64,000 nucleotides of DNA, taken from assembly GCF_003185915.1 (NCBI RefSeq), contig NZ_QHLZ01000001.1:620001-684000 (forward strand), in the 5' to 3' direction. This stretch comes from Arthrobacter psychrochitiniphilus (GTDB lineage Bacteria > Actinomycetota > Actinomycetes > Actinomycetales > Micrococcaceae). The position numbers and the translations under genes are program-made. Below, one piece after another: positions 46,410 to 54,980 of the stretch. How positions within the stretch are numbered: the first letter of the stretch is position 1; each line of letters opens with the position of its first letter. Under the pieces are notes generated by a model, which saw only the letters and a program-made list of their open reading frames with translations, was not told where the DNA came from and did no database searches.

Positions 46410-48452
46410 TTAGTGCATGTTGAACTGGTATGCCTCCGGCACGTCCTGGCCGGGGCAGACTTGGCGCCACAGATCGGTGAGCGAGTTGACCCCTTCACGC
46501 AGGTCCACCACCTCGACCCCTGCCACAAGAATCGCAGCAGCTGGCTCAATTTCGCCAAGGTCCGCATGCGCTTTGGCTTGCAGGAACTTGATCCTGCCAA
46601 CCTCGGCCAACTGCGCTGGCGCTTTGCCCAGTAGCTCCAGAGACAGTGCCGGCTGCCCATTATTTTGGGCGAGGGTCATGGCCTCGATCAGCAGTTCCCG
46701 GCCCTCCGGTGCCAGAGCACAGGCTGTAGCAAGTTCGGCTAACCCGCCGGCAACATCCCCAGCCACCAACAGGGCCAGGCCCAGTCCACGATGTGCCAAG
46801 GCCCGGCTCGAATCGCTCAAGGCGGCACCTGCCACAAACGTTGCCTCTAACGCCTGCCGGTACAAGGACGCCACAACCGCCAAGTCCCCGGCCGAGTCTG
46901 ATGCCCGCGCGTGCACCATCACTGCACGGTGGAACGCGCCCTCGGCGCTCGTGTTCCGCCCTGCGCTCAGCAAGTCTTCCCAGTCCAGGCCGCGCACAAA
47001 GGAATGCGCGCCGCCGAACGGCTGGCTCGGAACCTGCCCTGCGGTGGCCTCGAAGGGCTTTTCAACAATGCCCTCGTTCGCATGCAGCAACTCAAGCCAC
47101 GGCGCTTGCTCGTTGGTCAGGGTCTCAACCCCAAACGGGGTGCCAGTCTCATCAAGCCAGTCAGTCTGTGAATGTTCGCGGCGCACTCGCTCCAATGCAC
47201 CCCAGCCATTGCCAGCCACCAGCATTTCGGTAGGTGGCAGATCAGCCCAGCGTCCGGCGTGGGACAGGGCAGTGGCAATGGTCTCTTCAGAAGCCAGGGC
47301 CTCCACGCGCTCTGCACCATGAGCCACGGCACCATCCCACTCCCCGGCTGCCAGCGCCGGGTCAAGGGAGGCGTTGCCATACGCCTCAACCCATTGCCAG
47401 CTGGCGCCGCCAGGCATCGGCACGTGCTCAAACTGTGTCTGGGCCAGGCCGGCCTGCATCTCGGCATAGTGCCGCGGCGTGCCGGAGTCGGTGGGCGTGA
47501 GCCACTCCTGCCAGCGGTGCCCGCCCACGCTTTCACCCCAAACAAAAAGTTTGCGCCCTCGCAGCTGCGCCGAGGACACCAGCGCTAGCCCGTCGCCGTC
47601 GGCATCCGTGGCAACCTCCCAGCGCCGTTCCTGCGGGGCAATATCGAAGAAGAAGTCCACAGCCTGAGGATTCCGCACGGGCCAGGTGGCATCGGCGCCG
47701 CGGAAGTTGGTGGTGTCCACGCGCATCATGGAACCGTCATAATCTGTGGCGTACGATTCCCGCGCCGGGGCAATCACGCGTGTGTCCGGCGTCTGTGGAA
47801 TAGCGGCGTTGGTCCACCAATACATGGGCACGGTGCGCTCGCTGGGATTGCGGATGCGCACGGCCACCAGCACCACGCGGGAGTCCTCCGGCAGCCACGC
47901 ATCGATCTGGAAAACCACCTCGCGCAGGCGGTCAAACTCCCACATACGCAGAATTTCCTGCCCCTCCGGCGTGCGCACCATGGCAGTATGCAGGGGCACG
48001 CTGGAAGTGGGCGAGTGCCCGCGCGTGCCAATGTTGTACTCAATCCCGCCGGCGAACCAGGCATTGCGCAGCGCCAGGTTCGCGAACTGGATCTTCTCAT
48101 TCGTGTGCAGCAATTCCTTGCCTGTGGCCTTGTCTTCCAGCGACCACAGCCGCCCGCCCAGCTGCGGCAGGAACGTCGCCTTCACGTGCGCATTTTCAAG
48201 TACGACGGCGGTCAGGGCCGTTGCGCTTGTCTCTCGCGTGTAGCTCTCCTGCATGGAGTAGGGGAAAATGTTTGCAACTTTGCCCCAGCGCACACCGGCT
48301 GAAATTTCTTCCGGGATACCCTCCCCCACCGTGTAGGGAGGTTCCAGCAAAGACTGCACCGAGGGAAGGGGCGAATCCTTACCCAGTTCTGCCAGTTCAA
48401 TGGTCCGGGTGGTGATTCTCAGGGTGGAGGCAGACACGTCGCGGTCATCCAT
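46410..48452 (-). CDS. DUF5107-type carbohydrate-related protein with C-terminal TPR repeats
   Basis: A 680-residue protein. The N-terminal 370 residues contain AHVKATFLPQLGGRLWSLED and GGIEYNIGTRGHSP, the marks of the DUF5107 domain, an aldose-epimerase/galactose-mutarotase-like beta-sandwich found with sugar-use genes. The last 180 residues are Ala/Leu-rich helical pairs (ALAHRGLGLALLVAGDV and neighbouring units) typical of TPRs. No signal peptide. ATG 48452 is chosen over a TTG nine bases upstream. It stands alone on the minus strand. The role is unknown; binding or processing of a sugar in the cytosol is an inference from the fold. Confidence 0.8.
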   Translation of the reverse strand: MDDRDVSASTLRITTRTIELAELGKDSPLPSVQSLLEPPYTVGEGIPEEISAGVRWGKVANIFPYSMQESYTRETSATALTAVVLENAHVKATFLPQLGGRLWSLEDKATGKELLHTNEKIQFANLALRNAWFAGGIEYNIGTRGHSPTSSVPLHTAMVRTPEGQEILRMWEFDRLREVVFQIDAWLPEDSRVVLVAVRIRNPSERTVPMYWWTNAAIPQTPDTRVIAPARESYATDYDGSMMRVDTTNFRGADATWPVRNPQAVDFFFDIAPQERRWEVATDADGDGLALVSSAQLRGRKLFVWGESVGGHRWQEWLTPTDSGTPRHYAEMQAGLAQTQFEHVPMPGGASWQWVEAYGNASLDPALAAGEWDGAVAHGAERVEALASEETIATALSHAGRWADLPPTEMLVAGNGWGALERVRREHSQTDWLDETGTPFGVETLTNEQAPWLELLHANEGIVEKPFEATAGQVPSQPFGGAHSFVRGLDWEDLLSAGRNTSAEGAFHRAVMVHARASDSAGDLAVVASLYRQALEATFVAGAALSDSSRALAHRGLGLALLVAGDVAGGLAELATACALAPEGRELLIEAMTLAQNNGQPALSLELLGKAPAQLAEVGRIKFLQAKAHADLGEIEPAAAILVAGVEVVDLREGVNSLTDLWRQVCPGQDVPEAYQFNMH

Positions 48453-48480
48453 TCTCGGCAAGTAGCGGGGGCAGGCAGTG

Positions 48481-49014
48481 TTATGGCGAGCCTACCGGAT
48501 CGGTGCGGCTCAGCCCGTCTTCAAGGCCTCCAGGAACAAGCGGGTTACGGCGCGTCACAAGCTTGATGACGGACGCCCGGCCTATAGCACCGCACGCTGC
48601 GGTCCATAGGATCAAAGCGACCATGAGCCCACCCATTTCCGCAGAGTCCGGTGCATAGAAAAACAGAACAGCACCTGTTGCAACCACCCCCATAGCTAGG
48701 GCGAAGGCCACAACATGAAGGCGCTGGTCCCGGACCCTCCGCAATGGCCAGGCGAGCAGAACAGCCAGTGGCAGGCCAGCCAAGAGGGCAACTGGAAAAC
48801 CAAACATCACCGCTAGGAAGAAGAAGCCCGCTCCCAACCCGTGTGGGCCCTCGGCGATCAAATTTGCAACAGTCAGCCCTAGGCAAAAGAGGAGGAAAGT
48901 GCCCAACCAACCGATGATCAGGGCGCTTGCACCGTAGCGCATCCTGAAACGATCCTTCTTGGCCCACTGGGCGCTCTGCGCCTGTCTGGGCGGGTACTGC
49001 CCTTCCTCAGCCAC
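48481..49014 (-). CDS. Hypothetical four-helix membrane protein
   Basis: A protein of 177 residues if it starts at GTG 49014, which overlaps the upstream epimerase's stop by 8 bases; a GTG at 49044 would add ten residues. Four hydrophobic helices (roughly residues 30-52, 60-85, 100-120, 125-147) are linked by short loops, with a polar tail. I do not recognise a family. Its coupling to the epimerase and TetR genes suggests it belongs to the same transcript. Confidence 0.7.
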   Translation of the reverse strand: MAEEGQYPPRQAQSAQWAKKDRFRMRYGASALIIGWLGTFLLFCLGLTVANLIAEGPHGLGAGFFFLAVMFGFPVALLAGLPLAVLLAWPLRRVRDQRLHVVAFALAMGVVATGAVLFFYAPDSAEMGGLMVALILWTAACGAIGRASVIKLVTRRNPLVPGGLEDGLSRTDPVGSP

Positions 49015-49900
49015 GGGAGCCGCCTGCGATGTCGGCAAGTGCACCAGCCAGTTCCGGGTGTTTCCACTCGAACCCGGCGTCCTGCAGTTTGCTCGCCGAG
49101 ACCCAGCGGCTCTTGAGCACGAGCTCGGTTTCCGTGCAAATCAGCACGGCTCCTATCCGCAGCAGCCAGGCAGGGGCAGGCAGTCCGAAAGGCACATGGT
49201 TAGCCCGGCGCACGGCTGCCATGAGGGTGGCATTTTTCACGACCCCGGGCGCGGCAATGTTGACCGGTCCGGTAATCTCCGGGTGGGAATGCAGGAAGAT
49301 CACGGCACGGAACAGATCCTCGATGTGGACCCAACTGTATTTCTGTTCGCCGCCGCCCATGCGCCCGCCAAGCCCCAGCCGGACCAGGGTGTTGAAGGGG
49401 CGCATGGCACCGCCGCCGGGCCCCATCGCGATCGTGATGCGCAGCGGGATCCGCCGCGTGCCAGGGGTATTTGCGGCAGCCAGCGTTTCTTCCCAGCCCC
49501 GCGCCACCTCGACGGAGAAGCCGGAGCCAAGTTCGCCGTCGCACTCGTCTTGCGGCCGGTCCCGCGCGTCACGGTAGATGGTCCCGGTGCTGGCATTGAA
49601 CCAGTCCCCGGGTGGGCGGGTGCAGCCGGCAACGGCGCGGCCCAGCTCGGCGGTGGTCTCGCGGCGGGAGCGGATGATCTCGGCCTTGTTCGCTGGCGTG
49701 TAACGGCAGGAGACAGACTTCCCGGCCAGGTTCACCAGCAAGTCCGCACCCTCGAGGAGTTCTGTGATGGCCGCGGTATCGCCCCACACGGCGTCGCCCG
49801 TTCGCCCCACGGTGCGTACCTGCCACCCACCGGCGGCAAACTCACGGCGGAAATACGTTCCGATGAAACCGGAGGCACCCGCAATCACCACACTTTTCAT
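49007..49900 (-). CDS. TIGR01777-type NAD(P)-dependent epimerase
   Basis: A 297-residue extended-SDR protein. The Rossmann loop is GASGFIGTYFRREF (8-21); VNLAGKSVSCRYTPANKAEI and SRRETTAELGRAV are diagnostic of the YfcH/TIGR01777 group; the C-terminal DUF1731 part ends with SRWVSASKLQDAGFEWKHP. These proteins are widely conserved and poorly understood; cell-division or sugar-nucleotide roles have been suggested for relatives. It overlaps the TetR gene upstream by four bases (ATGA). Confidence 0.9.
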   Translation of the reverse strand: MKSVVIAGASGFIGTYFRREFAAGGWQVRTVGRTGDAVWGDTAAITELLEGADLLVNLAGKSVSCRYTPANKAEIIRSRRETTAELGRAVAGCTRPPGDWFNASTGTIYRDARDRPQDECDGELGSGFSVEVARGWEETLAAANTPGTRRIPLRITIAMGPGGGAMRPFNTLVRLGLGGRMGGGEQKYSWVHIEDLFRAVIFLHSHPEITGPVNIAAPGVVKNATLMAAVRRANHVPFGLPAPAWLLRIGAVLICTETELVLKSRWVSASKLQDAGFEWKHPELAGALADIAGGSRG

Positions 49901-50574
49901 CCTTGCACCCGGGCCTTCAGCGCGAGCGCTTCCTCAATGAGCGGCTTCACCACGGGCAGCCTCGAAAGTCCCACCAGTTTGGCAATCAGAGGGGCGGCGC
50001 CGTCGATCAGGGCGCGGGTGCGGCGTTGGTCTTCGGAATGGTCGTACACCCAGAACAGGACTACACCCATGTAGCCGAGCCACAGCAGTTCCGGCAGCTG
50101 GGCACGCAGGAACGCTGGCACCTTGGTTCCCTCAACAACGTTGCGAAAAATTCCAATAGCGTCTTCGCGGACCCCAGCGGAAGCCGGACCAAAGGGGTTG
50201 ACCGCAGATTGCGGGGGCAGTGCGCTACCAACGAAGGCACCGCCAAACGCGTGATAGGGGGTCATTGCATCAACACCGGCATGAAGTGCCGCCTTCAGCC
50301 GCTCACCCAGGCCTGACTTGTCCTGCAAGGCTGCGCTGGCAGCAGCCCGCTGCTCCGTCACGGACTCGCGGTACAGCTCCAGGACCAGTTCATCCTTGGA
50401 TGCAAAGTAGTAATAGGTGCTCCCCAGTGAAACACCCGCCTCCTCCGCGATAGCGCGCATGGTGGTTTTGGCATAGCCCTGGCTCCGAAACAAGCCAAGG
50501 GCACTCTGGCGCACCAGAGCCTTCGTTTGATCGCTCTTGCGCTCCAACCGGTTGTCATTCATGCCGAGTCCCAT
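49897..50574 (-). CDS. TetR-family transcriptional regulator
   Basis: A 225-residue repressor. The HTH region reads TTMRAIAEEAGVSLGSTYYY with FASKDELVLELY after it, an exact TetR_N pattern; the C-terminal 150 residues form the ligand domain. ATG 50574 or the ATG at residue 5 (50562, with GGGA upstream) are both possible. First gene of a three-gene run (regulator, epimerase, membrane protein). Two TGAAC-type palindromes lie immediately upstream, so autoregulation is likely. Confidence 0.92.
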   Translation of the reverse strand: MGLGMNDNRLERKSDQTKALVRQSALGLFRSQGYAKTTMRAIAEEAGVSLGSTYYYFASKDELVLELYRESVTEQRAAASAALQDKSGLGERLKAALHAGVDAMTPYHAFGGAFVGSALPPQSAVNPFGPASAGVREDAIGIFRNVVEGTKVPAFLRAQLPELLWLGYMGVVLFWVYDHSEDQRRTRALIDGAAPLIAKLVGLSRLPVVKPLIEEALALKARVQG

Positions 50575-50578
50575 CTTT

Positions 50579-50626
50579 TGAACGTGTTCAGTTCAAAGTA
50601 AAGCACTCTTTTTGAACACGTTCAAA
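50579..50626. promoter_or_regulatory. Two TetR-type operator palindromes
   Basis: TGAACGTGTTCA at 50579-50590 (5-2-5) and TTTGAACACGTTCAAA at 50611-50626 (7-2-7), centred 34 bases apart, just upstream of the tetR start. The shared TGAAC-NN-GTTCA core and position support binding by this regulator. Confidence 0.78.
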
Positions 50627-50642
50627 TATTACTAGTGAGCCT

Positions 50643-50813
50643 ATGTATGTCGTTTCCAGTACTCGTCTGCACAAATTTCAAGACTCGCCTGCACGGCCGT
50701 TCATCGGGGAGAAACGTACAGCGCGGCTGTCGGAGGAAGTCGGAGACCTGACCCGCGAGATGGTTCGGCAAGCAGTTCTTGACTCGGCAGGAACACTCGC
50801 TGAAGGCGGTTAA
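50643..50813 (+). CDS. Small hypothetical protein
   Basis: A 56-residue frame from ATG 50643 to TAA 50811-50813, with a charged, helical second half (RTARLSEEVGDLTREMVRQA). It lies divergently from tetR, just beyond the operator pair. No ribosome binding site is clear, and it might be a remnant of a longer gene. Not recognised. Confidence 0.35.
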   Translation: MYVVSSTRLHKFQDSPARPFIGEKRTARLSEEVGDLTREMVRQAVLDSAGTLAEGG

Positions 50814-51128
50814 ACGTGATATCACTGCTTCATGACGGGCTCACCAACTGCCTGTCCCCGCTCGGAACACAGTAGAGCAGCTGACCCGCGCATTGAGCCC
50901 GGTGGAGGTGTGCTGGCGCAGGAGAGGTCCTGCTCCGGTGAGGCCATTACAGTCTGCAGGAGACGAGGTTCTGGTGATCGATCTGATCGTCGTCGAGGCA
51001 CATCGACAGCTAGCCTTCCGGATCCTCGTTCGGCACCAGCTGTACCCGCCCAAGCAACACTCACCAGACACGTCCACGACCATTGGCCAGTAGGCTCAAA
51101 GTGCATCCGATCACTTTAGGGAGTCCTC
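50814..51128. other. Intergenic stretch without a recognisable gene
   Basis: About 315 bases. Short frames on both strands overlap each other and match nothing I recognise. It may be gene debris between tetR and the RraA-like gene. No terminal inverted repeats or transposase motifs were seen. Confidence 0.4.
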
Positions 51129-51743
51129 ATGTCAGCCTTGCCGCAGTTTGTCTCGCCCACAGCAGTCGCCGATCAGGTTAACCGGTCGCAAATCCTTAGT
51201 TCTGAAATTCGGCCGTTGTGGGACGGTGCGCAACTAAACGGACCTGCCTATACAGTGCGCTGCGCCCCTGGAGATAATTTGATGCTCCACGCAGCGATTC
51301 ACCGTGCCCCCGTTGGGTCTGTACTGGTAGTTGACGGCGGTGATGCTTCCCATGCAATCGCAGGCGGAAACGTTTGTGCTGTCGCACTCCGGCGCGGGAT
51401 TGCCGGTTTGATAGTCGACGGCGCGATCCGTGATGTCAAAGAAATCCGTGAACTCGGGTTTCCCGTATTTGCGCGTGCCGTAGTGCCTAAGCCAGGGCTG
51501 AAAGCTGTGGTACTTCCGCTGCAACAACCCGTGAACTGCGGTGGCGTACTCATTCACCCAGGTGATTTCATCGTTGCGGATGAGGAAGGGATCGTCGCTG
51601 TGCCAGCTGACCGCCTGGAAACGGTATTGAAAGCGGTCTCGGCGAAAGCCCAGCAAGAGGATGCCCAGACACTTGATGCTTGGAACACCGAACATGATGA
51701 AAAGATCAACTCGATTTTGCGCGCAGCAGGCGTCGATTGGTAA
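51129..51743 (+). CDS. RraA-like protein / HMG aldolase family
   Basis: A 204-residue protein of the RraA/4-hydroxy-4-methyl-2-oxoglutarate aldolase family. LNGPAYTVRCAPGDN, VLVVDGGDASHAIAGGNVCA (the Gly-rich loop) and GIAGLIVDGAIRDVKEIRE are the family's conserved blocks; the Arg-Asp of AIRD are expected ligand and metal residues of the aldolase type. VGSVLVVDGGDA binds the substrate edge. Start ATG 51129 with GGGAG upstream (51119-51123). Whether it is an aldolase or a proofreading/regulatory paralogue cannot be told, and no aromatic-catabolic neighbours are present. Confidence 0.88.
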   Translation: MSALPQFVSPTAVADQVNRSQILSSEIRPLWDGAQLNGPAYTVRCAPGDNLMLHAAIHRAPVGSVLVVDGGDASHAIAGGNVCAVALRRGIAGLIVDGAIRDVKEIRELGFPVFARAVVPKPGLKAVVLPLQQPVNCGGVLIHPGDFIVADEEGIVAVPADRLETVLKAVSAKAQQEDAQTLDAWNTEHDEKINSILRAAGVDW

Positions 51744-51851
51744 AAGGTGCGCCAAGATACAGGGCCCGCAGCACCTAACAGTCAGAGACTGTAATCTGGT
51801 GGCTCCCGCAAGAGCTTGCCGTTATGGAATTCTGATGCTCTAAAAGGAAGC

Positions 51852-52079
51852 TCAGTTTTGATTCTGTGCAGTGCCAGCTTTCTCGCTCAGACGCTCCGGC
51901 TTTGACGTGGTGACGGCGACGATTGCAGCCACGATGCCTACTACAAGCAGGGCCCACCCTAATATGCCCAGAGCCGTGAAGGTGACGACGAGCGCCCCGC
52001 CAACGAGCAACCCAATGGACAGAATCAAGGTCAACAGTGCGGTTCGGCTTAGTAACATGCCTCCCACTGTACAAATCAT
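51852..52079 (-). CDS. Small membrane protein with two helices
   Basis: A frame of 75 residues (68 if ATG 52058 is used, which has GGGAGG too close upstream). Two hydrophobic helices: ALLTLILSIGLLVGGALVV and ILGWALLVVGIVAAIVAV; short charged tail ending AQNQN. Typical small actinobacterial inner-membrane protein of unknown role. Confidence 0.6.
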   Translation of the reverse strand: MICTVGGMLLSRTALLTLILSIGLLVGGALVVTFTALGILGWALLVVGIVAAIVAVTTSKPERLSEKAGTAQNQN

Positions 52080-52358
52080 TCGGATTTATGCCGAAGTATG
52101 TGCCCCCGCATCCCACTGCATGAACGTGAAGCGGGTTTTTGCCAACCCCTGCCCAGTGGTTCTCTCTCAGTAGTCCTCTCATCGGGCGGCAGGGTTCGTT
52201 TCGTTGCTCTGAAACGAGCCATGCAGTCGAGTACTGACAACGGCGCTGCTGCATCCGCCGGCGAAAAAATACTACGCCGCAGTGATGAGACGATTACTCG
52301 GCTACGGACATAGACAGGTGTAAGCGTCAACAAATCCAATGAAAGCGAGTGTGCAGCA

Positions 52359-52916
52359 ATGAAGCCCGAAGCTGTCCAAGCTGCCCGCCAGGTCTCGGAA
52401 CATGAGCTACTCAGACGCCTCCAAACAGTGGACCACGAAGCTTTTCGGGAGATCTACGAACGTCATTTCAAGGCGACCGCCACCGTTGCCCATCGCTTTC
52501 TCGGGTCTAGGAACTCTGCTGAGGACGCAGCCCAAGCCACGTTCATAGTGCTGTGGGAAAAATCCAACGACATTGACTTGCCCGGCGGCTCGCTGATGCC
52601 TTGGCTGGCGACGGTGTGCCGCCTGCAGTGCCGGAACATCCGCAAGAAGGAATGGTGAAGCGACCACGCGGATCTGGCAGATCACCCCCCCACCTCCACC
52701 AGCCGGGGCACAACATCGAAAGCCACGCCATGGATGCCGCGCTGCTGCGAAGCGTGCAACCCGAGCTCGCGGCACTCTCGGCCACGGACCGAGAGATTTT
52801 TCGGCTCTGCCTTGTCAACGCTTTTCAGCTACGAAGCCGCTGCACAGTCATTGGGAATCACCCATTCAGCAGTCCGCAACCGGCTCTCCCGCCAGCGAAT
52901 AAAGGATGCATCATGA
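52359..52916 (+). pseudogene. Decayed sigma-70-family (ECF-like) RNA polymerase sigma factor
   Basis: From ATG 52359, region 2 is clear: LLRRLQTVDHEAFREIYERHF, then SAEDAAQATFIVLWEKSNDI (presented as consecutive pieces) and PWLATVCRLQCRNIRKKEW. TGA follows at 52656-52658. Region 4 is still readable: in one frame DAALLRSVQPELAALSATD and REIFRLCLVNAF (near 52733-52825), and then, back in the first frame, FSYEAAAQSLGITHSAVRN to TGA 52914-52916. Restoring the protein needs one stop removed and two compensating indels, one near the seven-C run at about 52685-52692 and one near the TTTT at about 52822. Its last codon overlaps the ATG of the next gene, as in intact sigma/partner pairs. Confidence 0.72.
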
Positions 52917-53431
52917 ACAATGAACAACACGATCACTGGCCCACTGACGCTGACATGGACCGGGTTTGGTCTAGCACCCAAAATGAAATCGCACGGAAAC
53001 AGCACACGGCCAAGATGCGTAAGGTGACTCTCCTGGCCGGCACGGGAACACTGGTGCTCGGTATTAGCGCAGCAGCAATTGTTATTCCCGCAACCCAGTT
53101 CCAGATCGACAACACGACCCGTTGTTACAGCGCGCAATCCACCACTTCTGAATATACGGATGCCGCACAGGCTGATGGCATGGACCCCCTTGGAGTTGCC
53201 GGTGCCATCAGTTCCTGCGAAGCCACCTGGGCCTACGGATTCATGGTTCCCGGAAAATTCGTTGGCCCCGAGAACACGAATCATGGCCCCGTCACCACAT
53301 CCCCCGCTTTGGGTGCCTGCCTGAATCCCAACAACACCGTGGTTGTGTTCCCGCTTAAGGACGAGCGTGGGACCGTTCTGACTGAGGAACAGCTCTGCCA
53401 GAAGGTCAATCTACGCCTGGCAGCCAGATAG
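52913..53431 (+). CDS. Membrane-anchored protein coupled to the sigma factor, possible anti-sigma partner
   Basis: A 172-residue protein. A cytoplasmic N-terminal part (MNNEQHDHWPTDADMDRVW, then KQHTAKMRKV) precedes one membrane helix (about 43-62, TLLAGTGTLVLGISAAAIVI) and an extracellular domain with four Cys residues (TTRCYS, ISSCEATW, GACLNPNN, EQLCQKV). ATG 52913 overlaps the sigma gene's TGA as ATGA. The layout of an intracellular segment, single helix and sensor domain resembles anti-sigma factors, but the zinc-binding HxxxCxxC motif is absent. Intact while its sigma gene looks damaged. Confidence 0.72.
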   Translation: MNNEQHDHWPTDADMDRVWSSTQNEIARKQHTAKMRKVTLLAGTGTLVLGISAAAIVIPATQFQIDNTTRCYSAQSTTSEYTDAAQADGMDPLGVAGAISSCEATWAYGFMVPGKFVGPENTNHGPVTTSPALGACLNPNNTVVVFPLKDERGTVLTEEQLCQKVNLRLAAR

Positions 53432-53532
53432 CCTGGCCCGCGCTCCCAGTCCCTGGCCTTTTAGTCAGGGGCCCCTTCGGTCCGGTGAATGGATGCCGGA
53501 TGACACCGGGGCAGAGCTAAAAGGGGATAAGT

Positions 53533-53901
53533 TTGTCTGTGAATTCCAAGCAGCCGAGTACACCAAGAACGACGACGAAAGCCTTGCCTTTGCTGGTTGT
53601 CATACCGGCTTGCGCCCTGATCGCGGGTATTGTGCTGTGGCTAATTCTCAACCCACTGCTGCCCAGGCACCTTGCCAGACATGTGGGCCCGACGGCGTTG
53701 GGTACAGCCCCACAATCCTTGTGCTGGCCGTCCTGGTCGCCGTGGCAACCATGCTGAGCCTGATTCGGCGTCGCCCAAGAGCAGGCCTCCAGCAACTCGG
53801 TAGCCATGGGTCTACTGGGCTTTCTGCTCCTGTTCATTGCGGCAGCAATTGCTTACGCCGCGCTGCTCCCACGGGCAGAACCGGAACCTGTGCCTTACTA
53901 G
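53533..53901 (+). pseudogene. Frameshifted DUF1648/SdpI-like membrane protein
   Basis: TTG 53533 follows AAGGGGAT and opens a frame with a hydrophobic helix (LPLLVVIPACALIAGIVLWL). The DUF1648-like loop LLPRHLARHVGP continues in another frame as DGVGYSPTILVLAVLVAVAT, the second helix, and then returns to the first frame for the third helix (GLLGFLLLFIAAAIAYAAL), ending at TAG 53899-53901. Two compensating indels near 53685-53695 and 53755-53770 are needed. SdpI-type proteins are membrane proteins, some giving immunity to peptides. The 3' end overlaps the convergent gene by 4 bases. Confidence 0.6.
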
Positions 53902-54245
53902 AAACCGGGAATCAGCCACACGGCAAATCCCATGACCACGGCGCCGCTTGCAATGGCAACGCTCCGCCACGGACGCATGCCGAAACGCCGGGCCAGCGGC
54001 CACGCTCCGAGCCCTGCTCCGGTGAGCACTACTGCGAAGGCAACAAGGCCGGCAATGGTCGCCCAGGACTCTTCGCCGTCGTTGGTAGTGGGCTCCCCCG
54101 CCCAGAGACCCATGGTGCTGCCGAGCGCTTGCAGGCCAATGAACAAGAAGACGGCAGGGATGATCAATAGGATAAACGCCGCGGCGTAAATCAGCACCAG
54201 AAAGCAGATTCCCAGGGCTTTCTTCCGGGGCTTGGGCACGGTCAA
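53898..54245 (-). CDS. Hypothetical membrane protein, three helices
   Basis: A 115-residue protein with a basic start (MTVPKPRKKA), a long first hydrophobic stretch (about 11-40, ICFLVLIYAAAFILLIIPAV), a polar loop (TTNDGEESW), a second helix (about 62-82) and a third (about 92-112). Not recognised. It converges on the DUF1648-like gene with a short overlap. Confidence 0.65.
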   Translation of the reverse strand: MTVPKPRKKALGICFLVLIYAAAFILLIIPAVFLFIGLQALGSTMGLWAGEPTTNDGEESWATIAGLVAFAVVLTGAGLGAWPLARRFGMRPWRSVAIASGAVVMGFAVWLIPGF

Positions 54246-54278
54246 GCCACTCTCGGCTATCGTTTCCCCGCTCTGAGC

Positions 54279-54914
54279 TCAGGCAGCGATAGCAGCGGCA
54301 AGCAAAACCGGTACTTCCTGCCCGTCCCAGCGCGCGCTCAATGAGTGCTCATGCTGCACCGTCCCGGTGGTGTCCAATTCTCGCAAAATGGCAAAGTTCA
54401 CTGCTCCGCAGGGAACGTTCGTGATTACCCCGGTGGTCGCCGGGAACCCGCAGCGCAAGTCCGGCAGCCCGGCGTCGGACGTGGCGGGTGTTCCCGTACT
54501 GGCCAGCTGGACCGTGGCCGGAAGGACTCCCCCACCAGCGGCGGCAAGGGTTTCCACGGCCTGCGGTTTGCCAGTCAGGATCGCAGCAGCGAGTTCGCCG
54601 AGGTAGACGGGATCGGCTGTAGCATCGTAGACCCAGCGCCGGCCCAGGACTGAATGCTCCATGGTGGCGATGAGGAAATCCTGCGCCCCAGCCAGCGGCG
54701 CGCCCCGGTACGTCAGCGGCACCTGATAGGTGCGGCCGTCTACCGCCACCAGGTGGGTTTCAATCCCCACTTCACCCGCAGGGTCATCGAAACGGTAGGC
54801 ACCAACCCTTACGAGAGTGGCGGCGGCGCCCTGAAACCACGGCTGCGATGGCAACCACTCAATGAGGAGCTCGGACTTGGACGGGTGCAGCTGCGCGTCA
54901 TGAATAATAGCCAT
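54279..54914 (-). CDS. Maltokinase N-terminal cap-like domain protein (CG0192-type)
   Basis: A 211-residue protein. The ATG at 54914 gives MAIIHDAQLHPSKSELLIEW and LPSQPW, the common start of the CG0192/maltokinase cap-like family; the frame opens 12 codons earlier without support. YRGAPLAGAQDFLIATMEHS and RRWVYDATADPVYL are other conserved blocks. In relatives this domain caps the active site of aminoglycoside-phosphotransferase-like sugar kinases, but here it stands alone, so the role is unknown. Confidence 0.8.
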   Translation of the reverse strand: MAIIHDAQLHPSKSELLIEWLPSQPWFQGAAATLVRVGAYRFDDPAGEVGIETHLVAVDGRTYQVPLTYRGAPLAGAQDFLIATMEHSVLGRRWVYDATADPVYLGELAAAILTGKPQAVETLAAAGGGVLPATVQLASTGTPATSDAGLPDLRCGFPATTGVITNVPCGAVNFAILRELDTTGTVQHEHSLSARWDGQEVPVLLAAAIAA

Positions 54915-54980
54915 GCGGCCCAGTCTAGGTGGCACAGTACTAAGTGGCACCCTATTAAGTTACCCAGCGCGCAGAGGTAG

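Noticed and set aside
50841..51106. Possible transposase remnant between tetR and the RraA-like gene
   Set aside because: No DDE pattern, terminal inverted repeats or target-site duplication could be recognised on either strand.
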